Position numbers and translations under genes: made by a program. The notes beneath the pieces were generated by a model. The model had not been told where the DNA came from, did not search any database, and worked only from the letters and a program-made list of their open reading frames with translations. A stretch of 64,000 nt of DNA from Bradyrhizobium sp. BR 10289 (GTDB lineage: Bacteria > Pseudomonadota > Alphaproteobacteria > Rhizobiales > Xanthobacteraceae), in contig NZ_JACOFR010000011.1 of NCBI RefSeq assembly GCF_019455385.1, positions 62,001-126,000 of the forward strand, read 5' to 3'. Below, piece after piece: positions 43,524-52,375 of the stretch (its first letter is position 1; every line of letters starts with the position of its first letter).

Positions 43524-43767
43524 TGTTCTCTCCCGTGTCGTAGGGAATCTCAGTCTGACGGGGTCGCGATCAGGCGTCCGCCGTGAACCTCATCACGTGT
43601 CGCGACTGTGATGTCTCCGCATCGTGCGGTGATGACTGTTCAATCAAGGGTCGATGCGGACGTTCCTAATTTACAGAGGTTCCGGCAAATCAGTGCAGTC
43701 TGCTCAAGGAACGCGCGCTCCCGATGTCGCGTTGTCTTGAACAACGAAGAAACCAGGGAGACGTCAC

Positions 43768-44037
43768 ATGAAGAAGATCCTGTTGGCATCAGCCTGTATC
43801 ATCGCCATGGCAACGGGCGCCGTCGCACAGACGAACCAACCCGCGCCGGGCGCATCCGGTCAGGGCGATGTCGGTCAATCCTCGCGCGGCCCTGCGACAA
43901 AGGGGATGACCACCGGGAAGGCCTCCAACATGCAGAACGAGTCCGCCAGCAGCAACGGCACGCAGCCTCCCTCTGCCGGCGGAAGCAACACCAACAACAT
44001 GGGCAGCCAGGCCGGCGGCGGCGCTGGCGGCAAGTGA
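43768..44037 (+). CDS. Small secreted Gly/Ser/Asn-rich protein
   Basis: This protein of 89 residues has a strong signal peptide (about 1-20, MKKILLASACIIAMATGAVA). The mature part is low-complexity (NQPAPGASGQGDVGQSSRG, then SNTNNMGSQAGGGAGGK), rich in Gly, Ser, Asn and Gln and probably disordered in the periplasm or outside. The ATG follows CAGGGAGACGTCAC. Similar small exported proteins are common in Bradyrhizobium. Function unknown. Confidence 0.72.
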   Translation: MKKILLASACIIAMATGAVAQTNQPAPGASGQGDVGQSSRGPATKGMTTGKASNMQNESASSNGTQPPSAGGSNTNNMGSQAGGGAGGK

Positions 44038-44113
44038 GCGCAAGCGGTTCGACGGTGCGTCCCGAAGCGCGCCCTCGTGTCACTGGTACTCTTCAGCGGA
44101 TGAAGCCCCGGCG

Positions 44114-44398
44114 TCACGTCAGAAGGCTCATGAGCTCGTAGACGGCGACAGCTGCTCCGAGACAGCGGCGCCAGGGATTTACGCCGCGCACGATCTCGTC
44201 GGCGGCCCAGACGAGAAGACCGCCCTTGACGACAACCGCAAGGGCGGCGCTGGCTCGGCCTGACGAGGGCCAGATCCAGAGCAGAACGGCCGCCGCGATC
44301 ACCAGCCACAGGGCGGGATTGGGCCACTGAGCGACCGTGATGGCGCCGTTTTCGCGATTGCGGAAAAACCAGTTCAGGAACTTGCGCACGAAGAGCAC
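44114..44398 (-). CDS. Small membrane protein (94 aa)
   Basis: This protein of 94 residues has two to three hydrophobic segments (about 27-45, 50-66 and 76-93), including NPALWLVIAAAVLLWIWPSS and VVKGGLLVWAADEIVRGVNP. It begins with GTG and the ribosome binding site is weak. The pattern of conserved Trp and Asn-Pro suggests a real conserved membrane protein, but I do not recognise a role. Confidence 0.6.
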   Translation of the reverse strand: MLFVRKFLNWFFRNRENGAITVAQWPNPALWLVIAAAVLLWIWPSSGRASAALAVVVKGGLLVWAADEIVRGVNPWRRCLGAAVAVYELMSLLT

Positions 44399-44483
44399 AA
44401 CGACAGGATCGGGGCGGTGTTCCGTCAGGAATGCCAGGGCGTGTGCGCGTGTCTGCCCGACATCCGATAACAGCCCTTAGCTC

Positions 44484-44580
44484 GTAGGATGGGTAGAGCG
44501 AAGCGGAACGGATCAAAGCCTCGCAATGAGACATCGACGGGGTCTCGCAGGGGCTCAACCCATCCTGCGCAGACGAAATC
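44484..44580. repeat. Palindromic intergenic repeat, family G
   Basis: The arms GTAGGATGGGTAGAGC and GGGGCTCAACCCATCCTGC pair imperfectly, and the inner CTCGCAATGAGAC / GGGTCTCGCAGGGG region pairs weakly. This is the GTAGGATGGGTTGAGC repeat type, a relative of the family C element at 11089. It lies upstream of the SDR gene. Confidence 0.6.
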
Positions 44581-44685
44581 GCAGCTTCGATGTGTGCATT
44601 TGTTCGCAGTGGCGGTTGAAAAACGCGCATTCAAGTTCGGTCCGCCATCGACTACGTTTTCGCTTGTTGTGACGAGGAGCGGCGA

Positions 44686-45426
44686 ATGAGCGGGATCATA
44701 GACACGGTAGCCCTTATCCTTGGAGGGGCCGGTGGAATCGGATCAGCAGCGGCGCAAGACTTGGCGGCGAAAGGAGTAAAGGTCGCGGTCGCCGATATAA
44801 ATCAGGCGCAGGCTGAGATTGTCGCGAGAAATATCCAGAACAAGGGTGGTGTTGCTCGCGCCTACCCCGTCGACATCACAAACAAGGACCAGGTGAAAGC
44901 TCTCGTTCAGCTCGTCTTGCGCGATTACGGCGCGCTGGACGCGCTGATCAATTGCGCGGGAATAATGTTCGTCCGTCCCTTGAGCGAGACCAATACGGAA
45001 GAATGGGAGACGACGATTGACCTGAATATCAAGGGAGCCCTATGGGCGATCGCCGCCATTCTGCCTGTGTTCCTCGAGCAGCAGCGAGGGCATATCATTA
45101 ACCTGAGCTCGGTCCACGGATTGAAAGTGTTTTCGCCCGGAGGGGCTGTGCATTCGGCCTCGAAGTTTGCTCTTCGAGCCCTGTCGGAGGGGATGAGAGC
45201 AGAACTTGCGAACACCCCCATACGCTCCAGCCTGATCACGCCAGGCGCCGTAGATACCGGCATGCAATACAAGACGACAGGCTCCGACAGCGCCCGCATG
45301 CTCGCGATCTACAAGAATGCGATACCGGCCGAAGCCGTGGCTCGTGCCATCACGTTTGCAATGGAGCAGCCCGCCAATGTCGACGTGAATGAGATAGTGA
45401 TCCGTCCGACAGCTCAAGCAATCTGA
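44686..45426 (+). CDS. SDR family oxidoreductase with His in place of the catalytic Tyr
   Basis: This protein of 246 residues has the Rossmann start ALILGGAGGIGSAAAQDLA (9-27), the stabilising NCAGIMF (NAG-type, 89-95), and the active-site Ser in NLSSVHG (139-145). Where the family has YxxxK it reads HSASK at 156-160, so the catalytic Tyr is His (codon CAT at 45151, one transition from TAT). The remaining sequence is intact. The enzyme may be inactive or altered. The ATG follows CGAGGAGCGGCGA. It converges on a LysR gene, and an MBL-fold hydrolase gene is beyond. The substrate is unknown. Confidence 0.85.
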   Translation: MSGIIDTVALILGGAGGIGSAAAQDLAAKGVKVAVADINQAQAEIVARNIQNKGGVARAYPVDITNKDQVKALVQLVLRDYGALDALINCAGIMFVRPLSETNTEEWETTIDLNIKGALWAIAAILPVFLEQQRGHIINLSSVHGLKVFSPGGAVHSASKFALRALSEGMRAELANTPIRSSLITPGAVDTGMQYKTTGSDSARMLAIYKNAIPAEAVARAITFAMEQPANVDVNEIVIRPTAQAI

Positions 45427-45476
45427 ACGTCAACGACGTGAGCTGAAGCAAGAGTCGCCGCCAACCGACCCACGGC

Positions 45477-46370
45477 CTATCGCTTCTTCTCAAAGAAGCC
45501 GGGTTCATTGGCGAAAACGAAAGTGATATGCTCGGCAACAGCTCTGATGTGAAGACTGTCCCGATTTTGTCGCCTGATGATCAGCCAGAGCTCACGTGCG
45601 GGTGGTTCGGGCTCAAGATCGCAGACCACGAGTTTATCATCCATTTTGCCGACGAAGTGCGGCAGCAGCGCGATGCCTGCACCCGCTCTAGCCGCGACAG
45701 ATTGAGTAGACTGACTATTCGTCCGAAATGACATGCGGTTGCGGGCGAAGTGTCTGGACAGCCAAAGCGCTTCCGGCAAGTGAGCGTTCGCCTCATCAAA
45801 TCCGACGAAAGTTGGATCTGCGCCGGCCTTGATGCGGCGCCGGTATTCCGCAGTAGCGTAGAACCCGAACGCGATCGACCGCAACCGCTTGGCCAGAACG
45901 TCACCATCCTGGGGGCGTCCAAAGCGGAGGGCAATGTCGGCTTCATGCCGCTCCAGGCTCACCGTTCGAAAGTCGGTCGCCAGATCGATGTCGATCCCCG
46001 GATACTTCTCACAAAGTCCAGCGAGACGGGACGCGAGAAAGAGCTGTGAGAGACTTGGCGGCGCATTGACGCGCACAAGCCCAACAGGCTGGTCGCCCCG
46101 CCCGCCACGGCTCAGGTTGGCCGCCGCCGTCTCCATCTCGTTCGCCGGTCCCAGCAAGCGCGTCCCTGCTGGAGTGAGCACGTAACCATCCACACGCCGC
46201 TCGATCAATCGCTCGCCTAAAGATCGTTCCAATGATTGGACGCGGCGGGAGACCGTCGCATGGTTCACCGACAGCACGCGGGCGGCAGCTGACAAACTGC
46301 CGTGACGAGCAAGCGCGAGGAAGACCCGCACATCCTCCCAATCCAGCGCTGTGCGTTTTTTATCAGCCAT
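45477..46370 (-). CDS. LysR family transcriptional regulator
   Basis: This protein of 297 residues has an N-terminal winged helix-turn-helix (about 9-66: WEDVRVFLALARHGSLSAAA then RVLSVNHATVSRRVQSLE). A periplasmic-binding-protein-like effector domain follows (GLVRVNAPPSLSQLFLASRL onward). It is divergent from the MBL-fold hydrolase gene with 76 bases between starts, and converges on the SDR gene. A LysR regulator usually controls its divergent neighbour. The effector is unknown. Confidence 0.9.
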   Translation of the reverse strand: MADKKRTALDWEDVRVFLALARHGSLSAAARVLSVNHATVSRRVQSLERSLGERLIERRVDGYVLTPAGTRLLGPANEMETAAANLSRGGRGDQPVGLVRVNAPPSLSQLFLASRLAGLCEKYPGIDIDLATDFRTVSLERHEADIALRFGRPQDGDVLAKRLRSIAFGFYATAEYRRRIKAGADPTFVGFDEANAHLPEALWLSRHFARNRMSFRTNSQSTQSVAARAGAGIALLPHFVGKMDDKLVVCDLEPEPPARELWLIIRRQNRDSLHIRAVAEHITFVFANEPGFFEKKR

Positions 46371-46396
46371 TGAGAAAGGATAGTGGATTTCTCTCA
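46371..46396. promoter_or_regulatory. Candidate LysR operator between regulator and MBL gene
   Basis: An imperfect inverted repeat TGAGAAA-N10-TTTCTCTCA lies immediately next to the LysR start codon in the 76-base divergent gap. It has the size and dyad form of a LysR recognition site. The arms differ by a two-base insertion, so the call is tentative. Confidence 0.4.
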
Positions 46397-46446
46397 GGGC
46401 GCCAGCGGTTTATCTGCGATGGCCCTCAACAACGAAGAATCCCGCC

Positions 46447-47220
46447 ATGCCTCGTTCTATCACTCTCACACTGATTGGTGGCCCTACCGTGCTCATCGAG
46501 TACGGTGGCTATCGCCTGCTCACCGATCCCACTTTCGATCCCCCCGGCCAGTATCAAGGCCCGCACAGCCCTGTAAGGCATGTCAAGACTGACGGGCCAA
46601 GCATCCCGATTGCCGAGATTGGCAAGCTGGACGCGGTCTTGTTGAGTCACGATCATCATTTCGACAATCTCGATAACTCGGGCCGGTCGCTGCTGCCGAT
46701 GGTCGAGGCGGTTTATACGACCAGGGCGGGGGCGCAGCGCCTCGGTCAAAACGCAATTGGCTTCAATCCCTTCGAAACTCGATATCTGGAAGGAGATGGT
46801 CGCGAAAGATTGATCGTGACTGCCACCCCCGCGCGCCATGGCCCCATCGGTATCGACGTCGGAGATGTCGTCGGCTTCGCTCTGGGAACGGAGGCGCCCG
46901 GCGACCTAGTCTATATCACGGGTGATACTCTCTGGTTCGATGGCACGGCTGAGGTGGCGCGGAGGTTTTCGCCGAAGGTTGTCATCCTGCATACCGGGGC
47001 GGCCGAACCTCGCGGCCGCTATCACATGACCATGGGGAGCGAAGATGCTTTGGAAGCTGCACACGCCTTTCCAGATGCCGTTCTTGTTTCCGTGCATAAC
47101 GAGGGCTGGGGCCATTTGCGCGAAACTCAGGATCAACTCGCCGACGTTTTCGCTGCGTTCAATTTATCCAGGCGTCTAAATCGATTTGAGAAAGGCAAAC
47201 CCTTGACCATTTCATGGTAG
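46447..47220 (+). CDS. MBL-fold metallohydrolase (UlaG/NAPE-PLD-like)
   Basis: This protein of 257 residues has the metallo-beta-lactamase metal motif HDHHFD at 68-73 (HxHxD). A second His lies in ATPARHGP, an Asp in YITGDTLWFD, and a late His in VSVHNEGWGH. The N-terminus ITLTLIGGPTVLIEYGGYRL is that of the UlaG/NAPE-PLD-like group, which hydrolyses lactones or phosphodiesters. The substrate is unknown. It is divergent from a LysR gene. Confidence 0.87.
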   Translation: MPRSITLTLIGGPTVLIEYGGYRLLTDPTFDPPGQYQGPHSPVRHVKTDGPSIPIAEIGKLDAVLLSHDHHFDNLDNSGRSLLPMVEAVYTTRAGAQRLGQNAIGFNPFETRYLEGDGRERLIVTATPARHGPIGIDVGDVVGFALGTEAPGDLVYITGDTLWFDGTAEVARRFSPKVVILHTGAAEPRGRYHMTMGSEDALEAAHAFPDAVLVSVHNEGWGHLRETQDQLADVFAAFNLSRRLNRFEKGKPLTISW

Positions 47221-47383
47221 GAAACCTCCGCCAAACCGGCGAATGTTCCACCTTCCCGGTGTCAGCTTTTGTTCTTTCCGCGACATCGACGTCCGCTGCT
47301 ACGCCGTTGGCGGCAGAGCAGCGCACGTCAGGAGGACCGGACCCGAACACTCCCATCTGACGAGGATGCGGCCGTCGGCCTGC

Positions 47384-47602
47384 CTACTCGTCGTCTTCAT
47401 CCTCGTCTTCGTCGTCCTCATCCTCATCCTCATCCTCATCCTCTTCCACCTGCACCAGCGTGGCCAGCGGCAGCGTCTCGCGGAAGAGATCGCCTTCCAT
47501 GCCCATCCAGAGGCACAAAATGTCGTCGCCTTTGACCTCTGCGACGGTGAGCGGCTGGCCGCCGGATTTCAGCATGACGATATCGCCGGCTTTCAATTCC
47601 AT
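47384..47602 (-). CDS. YodC/DUF2158-like small protein with acidic repeat tail
   Basis: This protein of 72 residues has an N-terminal 50-residue SH3-like part (MELKAGDIVMLKSGGQPLTV, GDDILCLWMG, FRETLPLATLVQVE) of the YodC/DUF2158 type. The tail of about 20 residues consists only of Asp and Glu. The tail is encoded by an imperfect array of TCATCC/TCGTCC-like units (47387-47446), prone to length change. The ATG follows GGAAGGACC. Function unknown. Confidence 0.75.
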   Translation of the reverse strand: MELKAGDIVMLKSGGQPLTVAEVKGDDILCLWMGMEGDLFRETLPLATLVQVEEDEDEDEDEDDEDEDEDDE

Positions 47603-47734
47603 GGATGGTCCTTCCAGTTGATCGATCCGGAGGAGGCTAGCAGGCGGTCATGACACCCCGATCACGCGAGCCCGGCGTGCGGCGAGAGGTGCTTTCACCG
47701 CCACTTGGGCGCGGCAAGTCCCGGCTATGTTCGC

Positions 47735-48781
47735 TCAGCCACGTTCGCTTTTGGCCGGCTGGATCGGCAGGCACTCGTTGCTGAAATAGCCGATGGCGTC
47801 GCGCACCACGGGAACGTGGCAGACGAAGCCGGTCGGCCGGTAGCGCACCCTGATGCGGTCGAGCTGCGCCATGGTCAGCGTCATGAATGCGTCGAGCCGG
47901 CGAGCCTGAAATTGCAGCCTCTGCTCGCTGCTGAGCGGCGGCTTCACGGCGTCTGGCTTGCGATCGCCGGGCACATCGCTGCTCGATGCCAGCGCACCGG
48001 GCTGGCCGCGCAGCGCCTCGAAGCAATGGTTCATCACCAGAACATGGTGCTTGGTGCTCCACCAGTTGAGCGCGACGACCTTCTGCAGGGGATCGACGGC
48101 CCCGCCCGGCAGCCGGGCACAGAGGGCGACATAGGCCTTCGGCCCGTCGGCGCCCGGGTCGTTGCAGAGCTCTTCGGTGGGGCGTCCGAGATCGCTTCCG
48201 TTGTAGGCCGCGCCCTTGAACTGCGGAAGATTGGCTTCGGATTCGCAATCGAAATTGTACTTCGTGAGCAACGTGGCGGTCAGGGGATCCTGATCGAGCG
48301 TGTGCTCGGCCGCCGCATCGCGGTCCATGTCGCTGGGCCAATCGATGTAGATCTCCGCCTTGCGGGCGAAGATGGCGCCGTTCCGCCGCAAGGCCGTTCG
48401 CGCCTTCCAATAATCCGCGAACGGTTCGAGCGTCTTGGTGTCCACGGGGATGAAGGCCGGACTTGCCTGCGCCTTCATCGCGCCGAACCGCTCGGGCGGA
48501 ATGCTCTCCTGCAGCATCTGGACCTCGGCGAACGCGTTTGAAATCTCGATGAAGGTCTCCGTGGCCTTCTGCATGTCGGCCTTGGCCTGCTCGCCGACCT
48601 TCTGCTCGTAGGAATTCAGATATTGGAAGTATCCGCCCAGGAAGCCGGTCAGCAAAGTGACGGCCGTCAATCCCTTGGTGACCGACAAGCGGCTGTCCCA
48701 GGATTGGATCTTCTGCCACACGCCGGGAGCCTCGGGGGAAGGTTGCGTGCGCGCTGCGTCCTTCGGAAGGTCCTGCTCCAT
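47735..48781 (-). CDS. Membrane-anchored protein of unknown function (348 aa)
   Basis: This protein of 348 residues has a Pro-rich cytoplasmic start and one membrane helix (about 37-55, LTAVTLLTGFLGGYFQYL). A coiled region follows (EQKVGEQAKADMQKATETFI), and a larger domain has six or more Cys (for example FDCESEAN, ELCNDPG, ALCARLPG, NHCFEA, FVCHVP). I do not recognise the domain. I chose the ATG behind GGAGGCAGCA. It lies just downstream of the Vps62-repeat gene in the same direction, with 199 bases between them. Confidence 0.65.
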   Translation of the reverse strand: MEQDLPKDAARTQPSPEAPGVWQKIQSWDSRLSVTKGLTAVTLLTGFLGGYFQYLNSYEQKVGEQAKADMQKATETFIEISNAFAEVQMLQESIPPERFGAMKAQASPAFIPVDTKTLEPFADYWKARTALRRNGAIFARKAEIYIDWPSDMDRDAAAEHTLDQDPLTATLLTKYNFDCESEANLPQFKGAAYNGSDLGRPTEELCNDPGADGPKAYVALCARLPGGAVDPLQKVVALNWWSTKHHVLVMNHCFEALRGQPGALASSSDVPGDRKPDAVKPPLSSEQRLQFQARRLDAFMTLTMAQLDRIRVRYRPTGFVCHVPVVRDAIGYFSNECLPIQPAKSERG

Positions 48782-48980
48782 TGCTGCCTCCAACTCACTC
48801 CACGCCCCATGGCGCAAGGATACCGCACTTCCCGATCGCGGCGTGTGAGGCAGTTCACGTCGAGTGAGGCAGGGACGTTGTCGCAAAATCGCGCGGCGGG
48901 CCGTCCGAAACTGCGGAATTGCGGTGACCATGTCACCGCAATTGACCACAATTGCTTGGCCGCGCTTCGAGCTTGCTCAG

Positions 48981-51185
48981 TTATTCGGTCGACTTGCTGT
49001 AGGCGATCAAACCCAGATTGGAGCCGCTCTTCCAGGCCTGCACAAGTTGATTGTCGAGTCCATTGAAGCGGCCCTGCAGCCACGCAAGTGCCCCGGGGCC
49101 CTCGCCCAGATCGGGGCTCCCCCAGAGCTTCGTGAGACCATCTTTGCCGTCGCTGCCGTACAGGATCATGGCGAGGTTGAAACCGTTATTGGCCCACAGC
49201 TGGAGAAGCTCGGGCTTGCCCGACCCGGAGAAATCGCCCACCTGCCATGCGACCGCACCCGGACCTTCGTCGCCGGTATGATCGGTGGCCGAGAGCACCT
49301 TGAGGCCGCCGCGACCGTCGCTACCGTAGACGATGAAGCCGAGCTGCGAGCCGTTGGCCCAGCCCTGGATGATCTCCGTCTTGCCGTCGCCGTTGATGTC
49401 GGCGGCCTGCCATGTCACGGCGCCCGGTCCTTGCTGCATATTGTCGGTCGACCAGAGGACCTTCAGCTCGTTTTTGTCCTGGCTGTCCTTGCTGCCGTAC
49501 GTGATGAAGCCGAGGCTGTCGTGGTTTGCCCAGGCCTGTACGATCTCGTCGCGGCCGTCGCCGTTGAAGTCGCCGACCAGCCAGGCGACCGCGCCTGGGC
49601 CCTGGCCGACGTCCGAGGTTCCCCACAAACAACGCAAGCCTTTGCCGCCATCGCTGCCATAGACGATGAGCCCGAGGCTCGAGCCGTTCGCCCAGGGCTG
49701 CACGATCTCCGGCTTGCCGTCGCCATTGACGTCGGCGAGAAGCCAGGTCAGCGCGCCGGGACCCTGTCCCATGTCCCCGGTGCCCCACAATGTCGTCAGC
49801 CCGCCACGGCCGTCGCTGCCATAGACGATGAAGCCGAGGCTCGATCCGTTCCTCCAGCCCTGAATGATTTCCGTCTTGCGGTCGCCATCGATGTCGGCCG
49901 CGAGCCACGTCACCGCGCCCGGCCCGTTGTCATCCATGTTGTCGGTTGCCCAGGTCTGCGTCAGACCGCCGAACCCGTCGCCACCATAGACGATCATTCC
50001 GAGCCTTGACCCGTTGCCCCAGGGTTGGATGATCTTGGACTTGCCGTCGCCCGCGATGTCGCCGACCAGCCAGCTCAAGGCGCCGTAGCCCTGGCCCATA
50101 TTGTCGCTGGCCCATTCGGCTGCGAGCCCGCCGCCCGGGTCGTGTTGCAGCGGACCGGACGGGCCGGATTCGACCGTTTCATAGGGATGCGAATAGACGG
50201 TCGCGCCGGCGAAGGTCAGATGATAGGTGTAGCTCAGCTTTTCATATTGGCCCCATCGGCTATCGAAAGAGGCCCACGCTGGGGAGCTGACATCATGCTC
50301 CGCGAAATCCGACGCGATGATCGCGTAGTGCTCGGGCTTCCAGGCTTCGAATTGGATACCGCCGTCTGCCGTGAGATCGTAAGCATCGACCGTAGCGGTC
50401 GTAACGCCAGCGTCCGTTTTGCTGAGCCGCTCGTACAAATGCAATCCCGGATCGATATAGTGCGCGTGCGAATCTCGCGCCGCATAGACGACCGGGTGTT
50501 GGCCGACAATTTGGAGCTGGCTGAGCACGTTCGCCCAGATCGTGAAATCATGACGTGACAGGTAGACGTTGCGAAGCTGCCACGGGGCCGACGGCTGGGG
50601 ACGCGCGAGCCGTATGGTAACGTGCTCCCAGTCGCCGTAATGGCGGCCAATGCTGTCCAGCTCGTAACGTTGCGGCTCTTCCTGGTGCGAGAATTTAACC
50701 TGGAATTTGCCGGGGCCGTTAAACCCGTAGAAGAACCAGAACTGCAGGTCGATGCCTCCTTGCGCCCACGCCTTCACCCGGACCTGCGCCTTTGCGCGCG
50801 CCATGTTGCCCGGCTTGAGACTGTCCGGAATGTTCAGCCAGTACCGAAACGCGCGATTCCCCGCCTGCGGGCCCTGCTTGGCCCGCGCGACCGCATCGAG
50901 CAGGGTGCGGCCGGACGAAACCGCCTCGGATGAGAGGATGGTCTGAGTGAACCCGTCGTAGCTCGTTTCATTCTGGACGAGGCCCGCTACAAGGGCGCAT
51001 TGGCCGGTCGCCAATAAGGCCTCCGGTTCGTCCATCAGGTATTTCTCGTCAGGGTGAAGCCGGACAAGCGGCCCAAACTGCTGGATGAGGGAATGAATCT
51101 CATCGAGGCTCGGGCGGTCCGGCGCCTGACTGTTCACGTTTGCGAGTTTGGGAGCGAGCAGGACATCTTGATCGGTGTCGGTCAT
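48981..51185 (-). CDS. Vps62-like protein with seven VCBS/FG-GAP repeats
   Basis: This protein of 734 residues has an N-terminal domain (about 20-330) resembling the Vps62/DUF946 group, with GPLVRLHPDEKYLMDEPEAL, LQFWFFYGFNGPGKF, GRHYGDWEHVTIRL and VVYAARDSHAHY. Seven tandem repeats of about 50-56 residues follow (about 355-734). Each carries GPGAVTWL-ADxNGDGKTEIIQ and WANGSxLGFIVYGSDG, where DxNGDGKxE is a calcium-binding loop as in FG-GAP/VCBS repeats. There is no signal peptide. The repeats predict a beta-propeller. Role unknown. The divergent winged-helix gene may be its regulator. Confidence 0.8.
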   Translation of the reverse strand: MTDTDQDVLLAPKLANVNSQAPDRPSLDEIHSLIQQFGPLVRLHPDEKYLMDEPEALLATGQCALVAGLVQNETSYDGFTQTILSSEAVSSGRTLLDAVARAKQGPQAGNRAFRYWLNIPDSLKPGNMARAKAQVRVKAWAQGGIDLQFWFFYGFNGPGKFQVKFSHQEEPQRYELDSIGRHYGDWEHVTIRLARPQPSAPWQLRNVYLSRHDFTIWANVLSQLQIVGQHPVVYAARDSHAHYIDPGLHLYERLSKTDAGVTTATVDAYDLTADGGIQFEAWKPEHYAIIASDFAEHDVSSPAWASFDSRWGQYEKLSYTYHLTFAGATVYSHPYETVESGPSGPLQHDPGGGLAAEWASDNMGQGYGALSWLVGDIAGDGKSKIIQPWGNGSRLGMIVYGGDGFGGLTQTWATDNMDDNGPGAVTWLAADIDGDRKTEIIQGWRNGSSLGFIVYGSDGRGGLTTLWGTGDMGQGPGALTWLLADVNGDGKPEIVQPWANGSSLGLIVYGSDGGKGLRCLWGTSDVGQGPGAVAWLVGDFNGDGRDEIVQAWANHDSLGFITYGSKDSQDKNELKVLWSTDNMQQGPGAVTWQAADINGDGKTEIIQGWANGSQLGFIVYGSDGRGGLKVLSATDHTGDEGPGAVAWQVGDFSGSGKPELLQLWANNGFNLAMILYGSDGKDGLTKLWGSPDLGEGPGALAWLQGRFNGLDNQLVQAWKSGSNLGLIAYSKSTE

Positions 51186-51427
51186 GATCGATGGACTCCA
51201 TATGAATATCGTCGCAAAAATTTCTACTTAAGATAGTATTTCTGTCGAAAAGCGTTACGTCACAGAGCATCGCTGCCGGGCTGTCGCAAAATCAAAATAT
51301 TGCGCTGCCGCCTGGACTTGGCTCGCCCTTAATGAACCAGCCGCGCCTGAGCGATCGCGGAAAACCTAGCGGTTTCTACTCAGGGTTGTATGGAAAACAT
51401 TGCGCCTATCGCTGCTCGTCTCCTAAT

Positions 51428-52375
51428 ATGTTCCCCGCATCAAGACCGGGGGCGGCTTTGGAGCAGGACGAACTTGAGCGCCTTGTCGGGGGCCGGCTGC
51501 GATTGACGCTTGATGAGATCGTGCGGCATCCCCGCTTGCCGGAGGCGCGGCACGCCTATCTGACAAGCTTCTTGAAAGTGTACGAGGGCGAACCGTTTCT
51601 GGTTCGGCTGCTACTGGAAGCGGGGCGGTTTTTCGTCTTCCACTGTGCGGCAGTCCTTGAAGCCGCGCAGGACCCTTCCCGGCGTGAGACGTGGTTCACC
51701 GTCGGCGCCCTTAAGCGAGAGCTTGCCCTGTTTGGATACGCAAGCGACCGGCAGGTGGATCATCTGATCGCGCGGTTGCGGGAGGTCGGGTTTCTCGAGT
51801 TGCGCAGGGCGCCCGGAGACGGCCGCGCCCGATTGCTGGCAACCACGGACAGGCTGCGCGCGCATCACATCGAATGGCTGGTGGCTCACTACGTGCCCCT
51901 TGCGAATTTGTATCTGGATCACGACTACGGCCCGATACTCGCGCGCGACCGGGACTTTTATCTCCTTCACTGCAGAAAATCTCCGTCCTTCAATCCTGCG
52001 GCGGCCCGGCTCATGATGACGCTGCCGGACACGATGCTGTTCTTCAGTCATGCCGCAGGCCCCTTGATCCAGAATGCGGTGCTGAAGGCTGCGATGGACG
52101 CCGGCGACCCGAGCGCGGTCGTGCCCTATATCGAGGCCACCAGCCGTTTCGGCGTCTCCCGAACCCATGTCCGCAACCTCATGATATCCGCCGAAGCCGC
52201 CGGGCTCGTCAGGATCATCGGTCGGGGAGGACGCAACATCGAGATTCTTCCGCGTTTCTGGGCAAGCTACGACCGCGGGCTCGCAGTGGGGATGTACCTC
52301 ACCGACGCAGTCAATCTGGTCGCGATGCGCGAGTGGTCTCAGGCGTCGGCGGGTCACTTGTGCAACGTGCCATGA
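51428..52375 (+). CDS. Putative winged-helix DNA-binding protein
   Basis: This protein of 315 residues has two helix-turn-helix-like regions. One lies at about 95-135 (FTVGALKRELALFGYASDRQ then VDHLIARLREVGFLELRRAP). The other lies at about 235-275 (YIEATSRFGVSRTHVRNLMI then SAEAAGLVRIIGRGGRNIEI). Duplicated winged helices suggest a transcription regulator. I do not recognise the family. The open frame begins 32 codons earlier, but those residues look non-native. It is divergent from the Vps62-VCBS gene across an AT-rich gap. Confidence 0.65.
   Translation: MFPASRPGAALEQDELERLVGGRLRLTLDEIVRHPRLPEARHAYLTSFLKVYEGEPFLVRLLLEAGRFFVFHCAAVLEAAQDPSRRETWFTVGALKRELALFGYASDRQVDHLIARLREVGFLELRRAPGDGRARLLATTDRLRAHHIEWLVAHYVPLANLYLDHDYGPILARDRDFYLLHCRKSPSFNPAAARLMMTLPDTMLFFSHAAGPLIQNAVLKAAMDAGDPSAVVPYIEATSRFGVSRTHVRNLMISAEAAGLVRIIGRGGRNIEILPRFWASYDRGLAVGMYLTDAVNLVAMREWSQASAGHLCNVP

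Noticed and set aside
47243..47653. Plus-strand frame with long Leu/Ile/Val run (VFVVLILILILILF)
   Set aside because: The apparent membrane segment is the antisense of the Asp/Glu tail of the YodC-like gene.
48981..50120. Tandem DNA repeats as a recombination array
   Set aside because: The periodicity of about 160 bases is explained by the VCBS protein repeats, with base differences mostly kept in frame.
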